Shown: piece by piece, positions 7,194-15,377 of the stretch | How the letters are laid out: each line of letters begins with the position of its first letter | Position numbering within the stretch: position 1 is the first letter of the stretch | NCBI GenBank assembly: GCA_002325785.1 | Contig: DCSU01000122.1 | Span: 7,475-38,642 of the forward strand | Origin: Bacteroidales bacterium UBA1458 | GTDB taxonomy: Bacteria; Bacteroidota; Bacteroidia; Bacteroidales; VadinHA17 | Length of the DNA stretch: 31,168 nucleotides | Direction: 5' to 3' | Program-made: the position numbers and the translations under genes | The notes under the pieces: model-generated | The model's input: the letters and a program-made list of their open reading frames with translations, nothing else | Database searches by the model: none | Told to the model about the DNA's origin: nothing

Positions 7194-10061
7194 CTATTTT
7201 ATGGTGATCAGTGAAGTGGATTTTAAGTTAAATCCTTCAGCCTTGACCATTGTTGGCAATCTGTCTTTCAAATCCCATGCAACCTCAATCACTCTCTTTT
7301 CTCCGGGAAGCAGAGTGAAGTAACCATCGGAGATGTAAGCGGGCAGCAACATCATGTCATTCTTCCCGTCAAACAGATTGAGCTTTATTCCGATGAGAGG
7401 GTCTTTGCCGTGGTTGGATACCTCAATCAGTTTTATGCCAGGTTGCTGTTCAACGATTCTTCCCTTTATTACTCCTTCCGCCAGGTTATTAAATGCATAA
7501 AAGCTCTCATCACGGAGAGTGCTTTGCCAGTATTCATTATGTGAAAGAACTTCGCTACCTGATGAAAGGTGTAATCTGATCAGGTATACGTCAGGCAGGT
7601 CCACTGGCAGTTCTGCGGTAAAACATCTGGTAAAGCTGTTGGCAGGAACATCAGTGACAATGGATTGGCTCTTGATTCTTTTACCGGAAAGATCAAATAT
7701 CTGAAGTGTCACCTTAAGGTCCTTGTAACTCATCAGGGTAGTATTCACTGCAGCTACCATCTTGTCATGAGGTGTCATCTGGATGTGCAAAGGCTCGCAT
7801 GCTTTTTTTGATCCGTAATATGAGCCAAGCGTCTCATAGTCCCATGAATAAATCTGCCAGTCAGAGGTCGGCCATGCCGGGTGTGACATCCATAGCAGAA
7901 CGCCGCTCACATTGTTCCAGAGCCTGCTGTTCCAGGCTTCAAACATTGCACGATGGCTCTCGTAATTGACCAGCTGGGCACTATTGCAGTACTCTTCGAG
8001 ATTTTCCGGCTTTCCGTAGAGGGTCTCAATGGTATTGCAGTAAATAACCTGGCCCATGTGGAAATCGTGATAGGCCCAGACATCGCTGACAGGCCAAAGA
8101 TCCTCCTCTGCCATCATTTTGCGCATTGAGCTGGCCGTTGGCACTGATGGTATTCCGATCTCTGTATTAAATCCGGCAACATCCCCGATATAGCTTTTCG
8201 GATCGGGATAGAAGTGCCACGGCCCGCTCGGGCGGAGGTTAAGGTGTCTTGAGTTTGGCTGATACATCCGGGTTTCATCTTCTCTGGCGATGAGTTTCTG
8301 AAGCTCTGCCTCAAGTTCAGGCGGAGCATATCCTTCGTTGCGGGGACACCAGATGGCAATGGCGGGGTGATTGCGAAACCTTTTCACAACATCCTCTGCG
8401 TTATCCATAAACAGCCGGTTATCATTTACGTTTAGATTGTATCCTTCAGTTGATAACCAGAAGTCGTTCCACACCATCATTCCGTATTCATCACAGAGCT
8501 CAAAGAACACCTCTTCAGTGCTTTCGCCTGTCCAGTTACGGATCATATTGAAATTGGCATCGCGATGAAGCCTGAAGCAGGGCTCAAGCCTTTCTCTTGA
8601 TACCTGTTTCATGGCATCGTCCATTCCCCAGTTACCTCCCTTGCAGAAGACCGGGATACCGTTTACCAATATTCTCAGGAACGGATCATTGCCGTTATTG
8701 CTAACGGGACTCAATAGGGTTATATCAGCAGATTCTGCAAGAGTGGGAAGAGATGTTCCTCCACCTGCATCAAAACGCTCAATATTATCAAACATGATAA
8801 TGCCTGATGCTTTCACCGGATTGTATTGAATTCTCCTCGTTGTGCTGTCGCCAAGGGCTACGGACAGTTCATATGCATATTCCCTGACACCAAAGCGAAG
8901 ACTCTTCTGATCAGAGAGGTTCCCTCGCGGCATAGTTGCCTTCATTTGCAGCTCGTACAATTCTGCTCTGCCATACCCATTCGGCCACCAGAGTCGCGGA
9001 TTCTTCAAGTTCAGCCCGGGAAATTCCGAGGGAGAGAATACAACCTGTTTCAGCTCACCTGGATTTAAGACAACCGTCTTACTTAATACAATCTCTTCTG
9101 TTGCAATTGTTAAAGTTACTTTCTGAGCTTTCTCTGAATTGTTCCTTAGTCCTGTTTTTACAGTTAATAAAGCGCTGCTGGTATCAGGCAGAGGGAGGTC
9201 GGTAATTATCTGCGGGTCTTCGATCGTAACTGCATCGGTAAACCTCACACGCACATCCTGCCATATTCCGATGTTACGGTCACGTATACCCGGCACCCAG
9301 TCCCATCCTTCGGATGATATGAATGTCGGTCCGTCAAGACAGAGCTGGCCGCCATTCGGACCAGCTCCGGTAGTTAATGATTCCTCATGCGGGATACCTG
9401 GATTATTGGGCGGCTTGATATGAACGGCCAGAATGTTGCTTTCACCGTATTTAACATGGTCTGTGGCATTGAATAAACCCCTTTTGAACGCACCTGCCAT
9501 CTGCCCGAGCATATTCCCGTTCAGCCAGATATCAGCCCTGTAGTTGATGCCATTGAACAGAAGCCATATCATTTTTGCTGAACTGCTGTCAGGAAGGTTG
9601 AAACTAAGCCTGTACCACCAGTCTTGTCTGCAGAGGGAATCGGGGATAGACAGATTATTAAGTCCGAAATAGGGATCAGGATAAACACCCTGTTCAACAA
9701 GGGTTGTAAGAACAGTTCCCGGTACTATGGCATTGTACCAGTCATTGGTGTTAAATTCAGTACTGTGGATTACATTTTCAGAAGATGTGACTTTGTTTAC
9801 TTCAGCCATCTCCCATCCGGCGGATAAAACAAACTCGTTTTCATTTATTTTCTGTAAGGAGCAAGGGACATTTCTCTTTGCCTTTCTTTCCGATGACTGC
9901 AATGCGGCCAGTGAAACAGGAAGAGTTGCGGGGTCCTGCGGCTGTGTCAGACCGAAATTACTCGGTAAAATCTGAGCAGTGCAGGGGTGCATAAGTCCAA
10001 AACACAATAAACCTGAAGTCATTATCCTATTTATCTTTTTTACCATCTCAATCCTGCTCAT
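7194..10061 (-). CDS. GH2 exo-glycosidase, beta-mannosidase/exo-glucosaminidase-like
   Basis: A secreted GH2 enzyme of 955 residues; signal peptide MVKKINRIMTSGLLCFGL to about residue 30 (an internal Met at residue 6 is an alternative start). Layout: sugar-binding jelly roll about 100-270, Ig-like domain about 275-395, TIM barrel about 460-720, and C-terminal beta domains to 955. The acid/base is Glu576 in IWCPRNEGYAP, and the nucleophile is Glu634 in GFNTEIGIPS. The WNDFWLSTEG strand (531-540) and DANFNMIRNW (501-510) resemble the beta-mannosidase and exo-beta-glucosaminidase branch rather than beta-galactosidases. It probably removes terminal beta-mannose or a similar sugar from oligosaccharides in the periplasm. 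It is preceded by a 132-bp gap with inverted repeats, the longest gap between 16 kb and the left edge. Confidence 0.9.
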   Translation of the reverse strand: MSRIEMVKKINRIMTSGLLCFGLMHPCTAQILPSNFGLTQPQDPATLPVSLAALQSSERKAKRNVPCSLQKINENEFVLSAGWEMAEVNKVTSSENVIHSTEFNTNDWYNAIVPGTVLTTLVEQGVYPDPYFGLNNLSIPDSLCRQDWWYRLSFNLPDSSSAKMIWLLFNGINYRADIWLNGNMLGQMAGAFKRGLFNATDHVKYGESNILAVHIKPPNNPGIPHEESLTTGAGPNGGQLCLDGPTFISSEGWDWVPGIRDRNIGIWQDVRVRFTDAVTIEDPQIITDLPLPDTSSALLTVKTGLRNNSEKAQKVTLTIATEEIVLSKTVVLNPGELKQVVFSPSEFPGLNLKNPRLWWPNGYGRAELYELQMKATMPRGNLSDQKSLRFGVREYAYELSVALGDSTTRRIQYNPVKASGIIMFDNIERFDAGGGTSLPTLAESADITLLSPVSNNGNDPFLRILVNGIPVFCKGGNWGMDDAMKQVSRERLEPCFRLHRDANFNMIRNWTGESTEEVFFELCDEYGMMVWNDFWLSTEGYNLNVNDNRLFMDNAEDVVKRFRNHPAIAIWCPRNEGYAPPELEAELQKLIAREDETRMYQPNSRHLNLRPSGPWHFYPDPKSYIGDVAGFNTEIGIPSVPTASSMRKMMAEEDLWPVSDVWAYHDFHMGQVIYCNTIETLYGKPENLEEYCNSAQLVNYESHRAMFEAWNSRLWNNVSGVLLWMSHPAWPTSDWQIYSWDYETLGSYYGSKKACEPLHIQMTPHDKMVAAVNTTLMSYKDLKVTLQIFDLSGKRIKSQSIVTDVPANSFTRCFTAELPVDLPDVYLIRLHLSSGSEVLSHNEYWQSTLRDESFYAFNNLAEGVIKGRIVEQQPGIKLIEVSNHGKDPLIGIKLNLFDGKNDMMLLPAYISDGYFTLLPGEKRVIEVAWDLKDRLPTMVKAEGFNLKSTSLITIK

Positions 10062-10103
10062 GTATCTGTCTGCGATTGTTCTTTCTGTTTTCCTTTCAGT
10101 CTA

Positions 10104-10158
10104 CAGGCCTGTACTCCGGCTGAAGGAGTGAAACTCCGGGGTTTCGTTTTACAGGCTT
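10104..10158. repeat. Nested inverted repeats in the leader of the GH2 gene
   Basis: A 12-bp perfect palindrome TACAGGCCTGTA lies at 10104-10115. Its right half GCCTGTA (10109-10115) also pairs with TACAGGC at 10152-10158, enclosing a small hairpin GGAGT (10127-10131) / ACTCC (10135-10139). There is no U-run on either strand next to the outer stem, so it is not a classic terminator. On the minus strand it would sit in the untranslated region 5' of the GH2 start and 3' of the TIM-barrel gene, where it could tune mRNA stability or bind a regulator (inference). Confidence 0.45.
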
Positions 10159-10193
10159 AAAAGCTAATAATTCGGATAGGTGGAGCATGTTCA

Positions 10194-11405
10194 TTATTTA
10201 CTCATTGCAATTATCTCTTCAAAATACTCCTGGGCCCAGCTTTTTGAGCCGTCAGGGCGTATCAGCCAGAAACCCCTCAGTTCCTCAGCCGTTTTGTTCC
10301 TCTCCTGCGTTCTGGGGCACTCTTTCGGTTCGTTACAGAACAGCTCCCAGTGGATTATATAGGGGACATCCTGGGCAAGGTACACTGCCATCATTAAATC
10401 CCAGAATTCCCTGACCGTCTCACGGGTCTGGTCATTAACGTTTTCCGGAAGGCCTATCTCCCCGATGAACACCACCCTCTGACCATTCATATAATCAGAA
10501 GGCTCAAGAAAACGGCGGATATGATCAATACCCCTGAACATTTTTATGCCATCAGGAGAGCGCCCGTCATATGATGACCATGAAACCATATCAATCTTTA
10601 CATGTGGCAGAACAGATGTTGTAACAGACGGAATGCCTTCGAGCCCATCAAACACCTTGTTTACTTCAACTGCGTGATACACCTTGCAATTTGTATTACC
10701 CGCTTCAGCCCTTGCCCGGTCAACTCCTCTCTGCCTGTATGTCACCCAGTCTATCATGTTCTTTACCCTCACCGGGGCGTCAGCCGGAACTCCTGCCTCT
10801 TTCCACCGCGCATCCGGCTGGGTTCCGCCCCTCATTGTCCAGTCTCCTTCCCACATCTCAAGGATAAATGTGACATCCCTGTCCTTATATTCCGAAAGAA
10901 GGTACCGGGTCAGTTCACAGAACTCATTCTCTATACGGCTCAGTGTCCCGGTTTGATCTTCTGCTGATGCATCTCCGAAGCCCTCGTTGATATTAAGGGC
11001 GAAAACGCTGAAAGGCATATCAAATACTGACTTATAGTATGGATGCTGAGCAAGTTCCTTAAGAGTCATGCTCTTTGTCAGCTTCCAGTCAGAATTATAC
11101 CTGTACCCGCCTGCATTGCCTTCAGCCTTGGCAAACCAGAGTTTCAGCACGCCGTACCCAAGCTCCTCCATCTTTTTTGCACCTTCAATAATATATGGCT
11201 CACGGGTGAAGCAGTACTGTCCGTCCATATGGGTAGCGCCGAGGCGGTCTTTGATATCAGATGGGATGGGACCTCCTTTTAAAGGTTTGTGCTTCTCTAT
11301 CAGTTCGAGTATCTGCTGGTCAGTTAACTCCGCCGGTGTCTTTTCCTGTGCAGAAATGATCAATCCAATGATCATGGCTAACGAGGCAAGAATTGTCTTT
11401 TTCAT
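10194..11405 (-). CDS. TIM-barrel glycoside hydrolase-like protein, family not recognised (paralogue 1)
   Basis: A 403-residue secreted protein with signal peptide MKKTILASLAMIIGLIISAQ. The start at 11405 is chosen because its ATG overlaps the upstream TGA (ATGA at 11402-11405) and gives a proper signal peptide; a longer frame to 11492 would overlap the neighbour. I can lay out eight beta strands: LGATHM (1), VLKLWF (2), PFSVFALNI (3), FILEMWEGDW (4), YHAVEVNKV (5), MVSWSSYD (6), VFIGEIG (7), YIIHWELFCNE (8). Glu186 after strand 4 and Glu316 after strand 7 fit acid/base and nucleophile of a clan GH-A retaining hydrolase. Glu247 in EVN is also kept. It is clearly related to the protein at 15377-16627 and more distantly to 11402-12841. 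I know no named CAZy family with these motifs, so the substrate is unknown. Confidence 0.85.
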   Translation of the reverse strand: MKKTILASLAMIIGLIISAQEKTPAELTDQQILELIEKHKPLKGGPIPSDIKDRLGATHMDGQYCFTREPYIIEGAKKMEELGYGVLKLWFAKAEGNAGGYRYNSDWKLTKSMTLKELAQHPYYKSVFDMPFSVFALNINEGFGDASAEDQTGTLSRIENEFCELTRYLLSEYKDRDVTFILEMWEGDWTMRGGTQPDARWKEAGVPADAPVRVKNMIDWVTYRQRGVDRARAEAGNTNCKVYHAVEVNKVFDGLEGIPSVTTSVLPHVKIDMVSWSSYDGRSPDGIKMFRGIDHIRRFLEPSDYMNGQRVVFIGEIGLPENVNDQTRETVREFWDLMMAVYLAQDVPYIIHWELFCNEPKECPRTQERNKTAEELRGFWLIRPDGSKSWAQEYFEEIIAMSK

Positions 11406-12841
11406 GGATTTGCAAGTGTTGAATATGCCCAACTCATATATTCTTCGCGGGTTGGCAACCTGTTCAGAGACTTTTTCTGGTCGAGAACCCATTGTTTTGC
11501 CTTTGAATAGAAGCCGGCATAAGTGTCATACAGCGGCCATTTTGTGTTTGTATTGTCTATCAGCCAGAAGCCCCGCTGGGTTCCGTCCTTAATCTCATTG
11601 TTGTACATTTCCCAGTAAAGAACGAAAGGTGTACCCCATGCAACAGATTTCCGGATGTTTTCACGGTTTACCGCTTCGTGCTGTGTCTTTGAGAAGCCAA
11701 AGTCCTGTGCACATCTCCCCATCTCCCCAACGAAGACTCTCTTCCCGGTGATGTGTGGCCGGGGCGGCAGGTTGCCCTCGATGTAATTCAGAACATTACT
11801 GAATTCGGTTTGGTTAAGTCCCTGTGAGTCATATGCAGAGTATGAAACGTAATCAACATTGGTATAGGGGAGCACATAGTTCGTCACTCTTCGAAGTCCG
11901 TTTATGGCATCAACAACGCGGTTCACCTCACAGTAGCTGAATACGTTTACATTAGTGTGGGAGGTGACTCTCGTGGCTTCATCCACTGCATTCTGGCGGG
12001 CGCGATACCATTGTATCATTCCCTCAATGCGGGCATCTGAAGGAATGTAGTTGACATCATAGTTTGGCAGCAGGTACCAGTCCCCCTCCCAGTGTCCCAG
12101 AAAAAACTGCTTGCCGCTGTTATTGAATTTCGTCAGAAGGTAGGTTGTCAGGTCAGCTATCTGCACAGAGTCTTCCGTTCTCTCCGCTGCTGAGTATCCG
12201 TCTGCCCAGTTTGAGTGAGAGCGTGCCCAGAAGAAGTAGTAGGTAAAAGGCATGTCAAGTACCGCGCTGAAAGATGGATCATCCCTTACCAGTGCGGTTA
12301 TATTGGGATAGGTGCGGCCGGATATATTGTAACTTCCAGCGCTGAGGCTGATCTTGAGAATGTTGCTTCCCATTGCCATAATAGCTTTTGCCGTCTCCAC
12401 GAGCCTGTCGTCGGAGGAGAAACCGTATGACGGTCCTATTGTCTGTGTTCCAATGGCATAGTTAAAGTTCAATACCGCAGGATCGGTTATCGGGGCTTCC
12501 TTCTCCTTCACCTCGAACAACTGGGTTGATTCAACCGTTAGGCCATTTACTGTGACGGAGGTCTTGAATTTGCCGGGAGTTAAGCCTGCAGGTACCCTGA
12601 ACAGCAACTGGACGGATGTCGCAGAGGTGACAGTGGCAGTCTTGCCTCCCAGCATGATCAGGTTTGATGCAGGTGTGCTGCTGAAGTTAGAGCCGTTGAC
12701 CGTAACGGTTTCTCCCTCGGTGCCAGCCAGAGGTATGATTGAGTATATCACAGGAGACTCCCCTGCAGTATCAGGCTGCTCCTTATCGCAGGCACCCAGC
12801 AATAGAAGGGAAGAGAGTGTTATCGCGATCAGCCGGTGCAT
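11402..12841 (-). CDS. IPT/TIG-domain lipoprotein with TIM-barrel hydrolase-like domain (paralogue 2)
   Basis: A 479-residue lipoprotein. The start at 12841 gives MHRLIAITLSSLLLLGAC with lipidated Cys18, and lies 4 bases after the GH9 stop; a longer frame to 12916 lacks a signal peptide at its start. Residues 30-112 are an IPT/TIG domain (PVIYSIIPLAGTEGETVTVNG) like that of the lyase lipoprotein at 4771-7113. The remainder is the same barrel as its two neighbours, with GHWEGDW (Glu252), CEVNRV (Glu305), VDYVSYSAYD and VFVGEMG (Glu373), and YWEMYNNE at the last strand. It lacks the WELFCNEP and PFSVFAL wording of the other two and carries an extra C-terminal helix (KSLNRLPTREEYMSWAY). Being anchored and IPT-linked, it may be the surface-exposed endo-acting or binding member (inference). 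Its stop overlaps the next start by ATGA. Confidence 0.84.
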   Translation of the reverse strand: MHRLIAITLSSLLLLGACDKEQPDTAGESPVIYSIIPLAGTEGETVTVNGSNFSSTPASNLIMLGGKTATVTSATSVQLLFRVPAGLTPGKFKTSVTVNGLTVESTQLFEVKEKEAPITDPAVLNFNYAIGTQTIGPSYGFSSDDRLVETAKAIMAMGSNILKISLSAGSYNISGRTYPNITALVRDDPSFSAVLDMPFTYYFFWARSHSNWADGYSAAERTEDSVQIADLTTYLLTKFNNSGKQFFLGHWEGDWYLLPNYDVNYIPSDARIEGMIQWYRARQNAVDEATRVTSHTNVNVFSYCEVNRVVDAINGLRRVTNYVLPYTNVDYVSYSAYDSQGLNQTEFSNVLNYIEGNLPPRPHITGKRVFVGEMGRCAQDFGFSKTQHEAVNRENIRKSVAWGTPFVLYWEMYNNEIKDGTQRGFWLIDNTNTKWPLYDTYAGFYSKAKQWVLDQKKSLNRLPTREEYMSWAYSTLANP

Positions 12842-12845
12842 ATCT

Positions 12846-15377
12846 TTATTTTCTGGCAGCGAGGTATCCCCATATATAAGCCGAAGGCCCAAGGTTGCGG
12901 TCAACAACATATTCATTCATCAGATCCCATCCATAGAGATCAAAGTATGATTCGGCCGATGGCCAGAGTGACCCGGCAGGAGTGCACTCCCGGTCAAGTC
13001 TTTGTCTCATATCTGATCCCGGTCTTGCATAGACAGGTACCTCACACGGTCCGCAGACGGAGATTCCAATAGGAGCAGGCTGCCCGGTGTGCCGTGTGTC
13101 TTCATGCAAAGGGTGCTTCACATAGTTTGCTCCGAGACCGGTTGTAAGCACCAGGTTCATCGGGTTCGCACCGGCTGAAAACAGTGTTGAATGCAGCAGT
13201 GTGTTGAGGTATTTCATATCTCCAGTAACGATGTGGGCACGTACCAGAGCAGGGGATGCCGGTATTGAATAGTTGCTTTCCCATCCCCCCATGGCACGTC
13301 CGGGGATGCCTGTGGTGATGCCATATGCATTTTTACCTGATACATCAACAAGCCTGTCTGCTCTGCTGAGGAGTGAATCTGCAGCTGCTCTCTGTGCCTT
13401 TCGGTTGACTCTGTCGCTGCTTAGACGTGCATAAATGAACACAGCATCGGTTCTTGTTGTCTCAATATTCATCGTTGAAAGGAATACCTCATGCCATCTC
13501 TTTTCCCCGGTCAGCCTGTACAACTCTGCGGCAGCGAGGTTGCGTTCAATAGCTACCTGTGTCTTCGCGTGTGCGGTAATCCGTGCGTAGAGAGTACCGG
13601 ATATCCACTTCTGGTATTCGGCTTCTGACCACAGCATAGCCCTTTCAGCGCTCTCCGCCCAGACAAGTGCCTCATTGTCTTTGCCGATCATTCGCAGAAC
13701 ATGTGCGGCACGTGCTGCCACTCCGGCATAGATGAACCCGGACCAGTGATCAGGTGCATAGGCATATACTGAAAGCACTTCCTGCCAAGAGGTGCTCCCT
13801 TCAGCGGGATGCTCAGACGACTCAACGCCTCCTCTGACGGCTCCATCAGGCAGCTGCAGCCTGCGGTAGATGTCAAGGCCGAAAAGGGCTTCGTCGACAA
13901 TATCCGGAATGTCATTTGACGACTCCGGGATATTGAGGCAGATCTTGCCGAAATACTCCGGGTATAGTTCCATCAGCTCAAGATAAAGCCTGGGTGAGTT
14001 CAGATGCCTTATCCGTCTGTCCCAGTCGCCAGCATCCATCGTGCCGCCCCATGCTTCAGGAACAAGCTCCTCAGTCCTCCCTGCCACAAGAGTATCAAAG
14101 TTATTCGTTTCCCTTCCCAGTGCGTTAAGACCGTTGCCACTGTAGAGGAGCGGGGCGGCAGACTGGTATATCTTCACCCCGTCAGCAGGGTGGAAGCTCC
14201 GGGGTCTGATGAAGTCGGTAAAGGGTGGGAGCATGGGTATTCCGCTGCGCTGGGTGAAATGTGCTTTCATCGAGATGAGGAATGCATTCTTCCATGTATT
14301 TGTGCTGTCAATGAAGAATGGATAGCTGCAACCGATGCCATCGACGCTGATGCGGTACCTCCCCGGCGCAGTGAGACTGCTGAAATCAAGACGAATCACA
14401 TCGGCACCTGTATGATTGACCCCTGTGCCTGTGGCTTCACGATTATCACTCCTCCAGTGCATCACTGCCATGCCACTGTAGACTCTCTCACTGGTTTTGT
14501 CATTAACGACATGAAAAGTCAAGCCGTCAGTATAACTGTATCCACCACCGTTGCCCATCCACAGAGAGAGGAAGGCGTTCTTGCGGGGATCATCTGTCCT
14601 GAATCCTATCTGTGAGGCATGTACAGCTTCGCTTCTCACATAGAGAGGGTCATGAACATAATAGACAGCTGATCTGTCAAGGTCCAGGGCAGGCAAGCTG
14701 ATAAGATATGCCTCACCGACCTTCATGGGGTGAGGCAGTGTGAGGTAGATGAAGTGCTGTGCCGTGTAGAACTCACCGCCGTGGCGATTCTCTTCCGGAT
14801 AGTTGGTGGGCTTGCTCTTGCGCCATACCGCCGTCGGCCGTACTCCTTCAAGATAGTTGTTGTCATGCGTTGAGGTGATTGTGTAGCTCTCCGGATCGTC
14901 GGCGATATCTGTCACCAGATGCCTGCCGGCAAGTCTTTCATAGATGGTGATGGTCTTCTGTCCGGGGCCGACCAACATTCCCAGGGGAAATCCGTTGCGT
15001 TCAACCCTGATTGAGTTTTCTTCACCCAGGGGTGAGTAGTTCTTTACAGTAATGCTGTCACCCGGGTCCTGAACGTATGGAATCTGTATTGAAGGAATAA
15101 TCCGGCAGGCGCTTATCTCAATGCTTAACACTCCGGGAGCTACCGATGCCACATTCAATATCCGGGGTGGCTCCTGCACAGCTCCTGTCGAGGGCAACAC
15201 ATCACCTGTCCGGTTGGATAACGATGTGACATTTGTGTTGTTTCTCCCCTGTGCCTTTACGGTCGCCAGGGGAAGAATCATCAGTGCCATCATCAGGGTG
15301 GCTGGTGCAACATGGCTGGCATAGGTTCCTTTAAAAACCGCGTTCCTCATAATCTTTGCTATTGGCCTCGGGGTCAT
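12846..15377 (-). CDS. GH9 glycoside hydrolase, secreted
   Basis: An inverting (alpha/alpha)6 enzyme of GH9 (endoglucanase and related activities). The start at 15377 (MTPRPIAKIM) overlaps the upstream stop in TGATG and gives 843 residues; MRNAVF at 15350 is an alternative with a tighter signal peptide (ATLMMALMILPLATVKAQ). In 843 numbering, a roughly 190-residue N-terminal region (50-245) of unknown fold comes first, then the Ig-like CelD_N domain (246-356, HASQIGFRTDDPRKNAF to YPFFI), then the catalytic domain. GGTMDAGDWD at 444-453 supplies base Asp448/Asp451, SAGANPMNLVLTTGLG is at 734-749, and MNEYVV gives acid Glu822. GH9 usually acts on beta-1,4-glucan, but PUL members also cut xanthan-like or glucomannan backbones. 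The HEDTRH and FDLYGWDLMNEY wording is well preserved, so it should be active. Confidence 0.92.
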   Translation of the reverse strand: MTPRPIAKIMRNAVFKGTYASHVAPATLMMALMILPLATVKAQGRNNTNVTSLSNRTGDVLPSTGAVQEPPRILNVASVAPGVLSIEISACRIIPSIQIPYVQDPGDSITVKNYSPLGEENSIRVERNGFPLGMLVGPGQKTITIYERLAGRHLVTDIADDPESYTITSTHDNNYLEGVRPTAVWRKSKPTNYPEENRHGGEFYTAQHFIYLTLPHPMKVGEAYLISLPALDLDRSAVYYVHDPLYVRSEAVHASQIGFRTDDPRKNAFLSLWMGNGGGYSYTDGLTFHVVNDKTSERVYSGMAVMHWRSDNREATGTGVNHTGADVIRLDFSSLTAPGRYRISVDGIGCSYPFFIDSTNTWKNAFLISMKAHFTQRSGIPMLPPFTDFIRPRSFHPADGVKIYQSAAPLLYSGNGLNALGRETNNFDTLVAGRTEELVPEAWGGTMDAGDWDRRIRHLNSPRLYLELMELYPEYFGKICLNIPESSNDIPDIVDEALFGLDIYRRLQLPDGAVRGGVESSEHPAEGSTSWQEVLSVYAYAPDHWSGFIYAGVAARAAHVLRMIGKDNEALVWAESAERAMLWSEAEYQKWISGTLYARITAHAKTQVAIERNLAAAELYRLTGEKRWHEVFLSTMNIETTRTDAVFIYARLSSDRVNRKAQRAAADSLLSRADRLVDVSGKNAYGITTGIPGRAMGGWESNYSIPASPALVRAHIVTGDMKYLNTLLHSTLFSAGANPMNLVLTTGLGANYVKHPLHEDTRHTGQPAPIGISVCGPCEVPVYARPGSDMRQRLDRECTPAGSLWPSAESYFDLYGWDLMNEYVVDRNLGPSAYIWGYLAARK

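Noticed and set aside
11406..11492. Upstream extension of the 403-residue TIM-barrel protein
   Set aside because: It would place 29 non-signal residues ahead of a perfect signal peptide and overlap the upstream gene by 91 bases; the ATGA overlap start is better.
11068..11592. Plus-strand open frame of 174 codons
   Set aside because: It is antisense across the end of one and the start of another TIM-barrel gene and resembles no protein family.
14004..14615. Plus-strand open frame of 203 codons
   Set aside because: It is antisense to the GH9 gene, whose domain content is unambiguous; the product shows no domain or signal.
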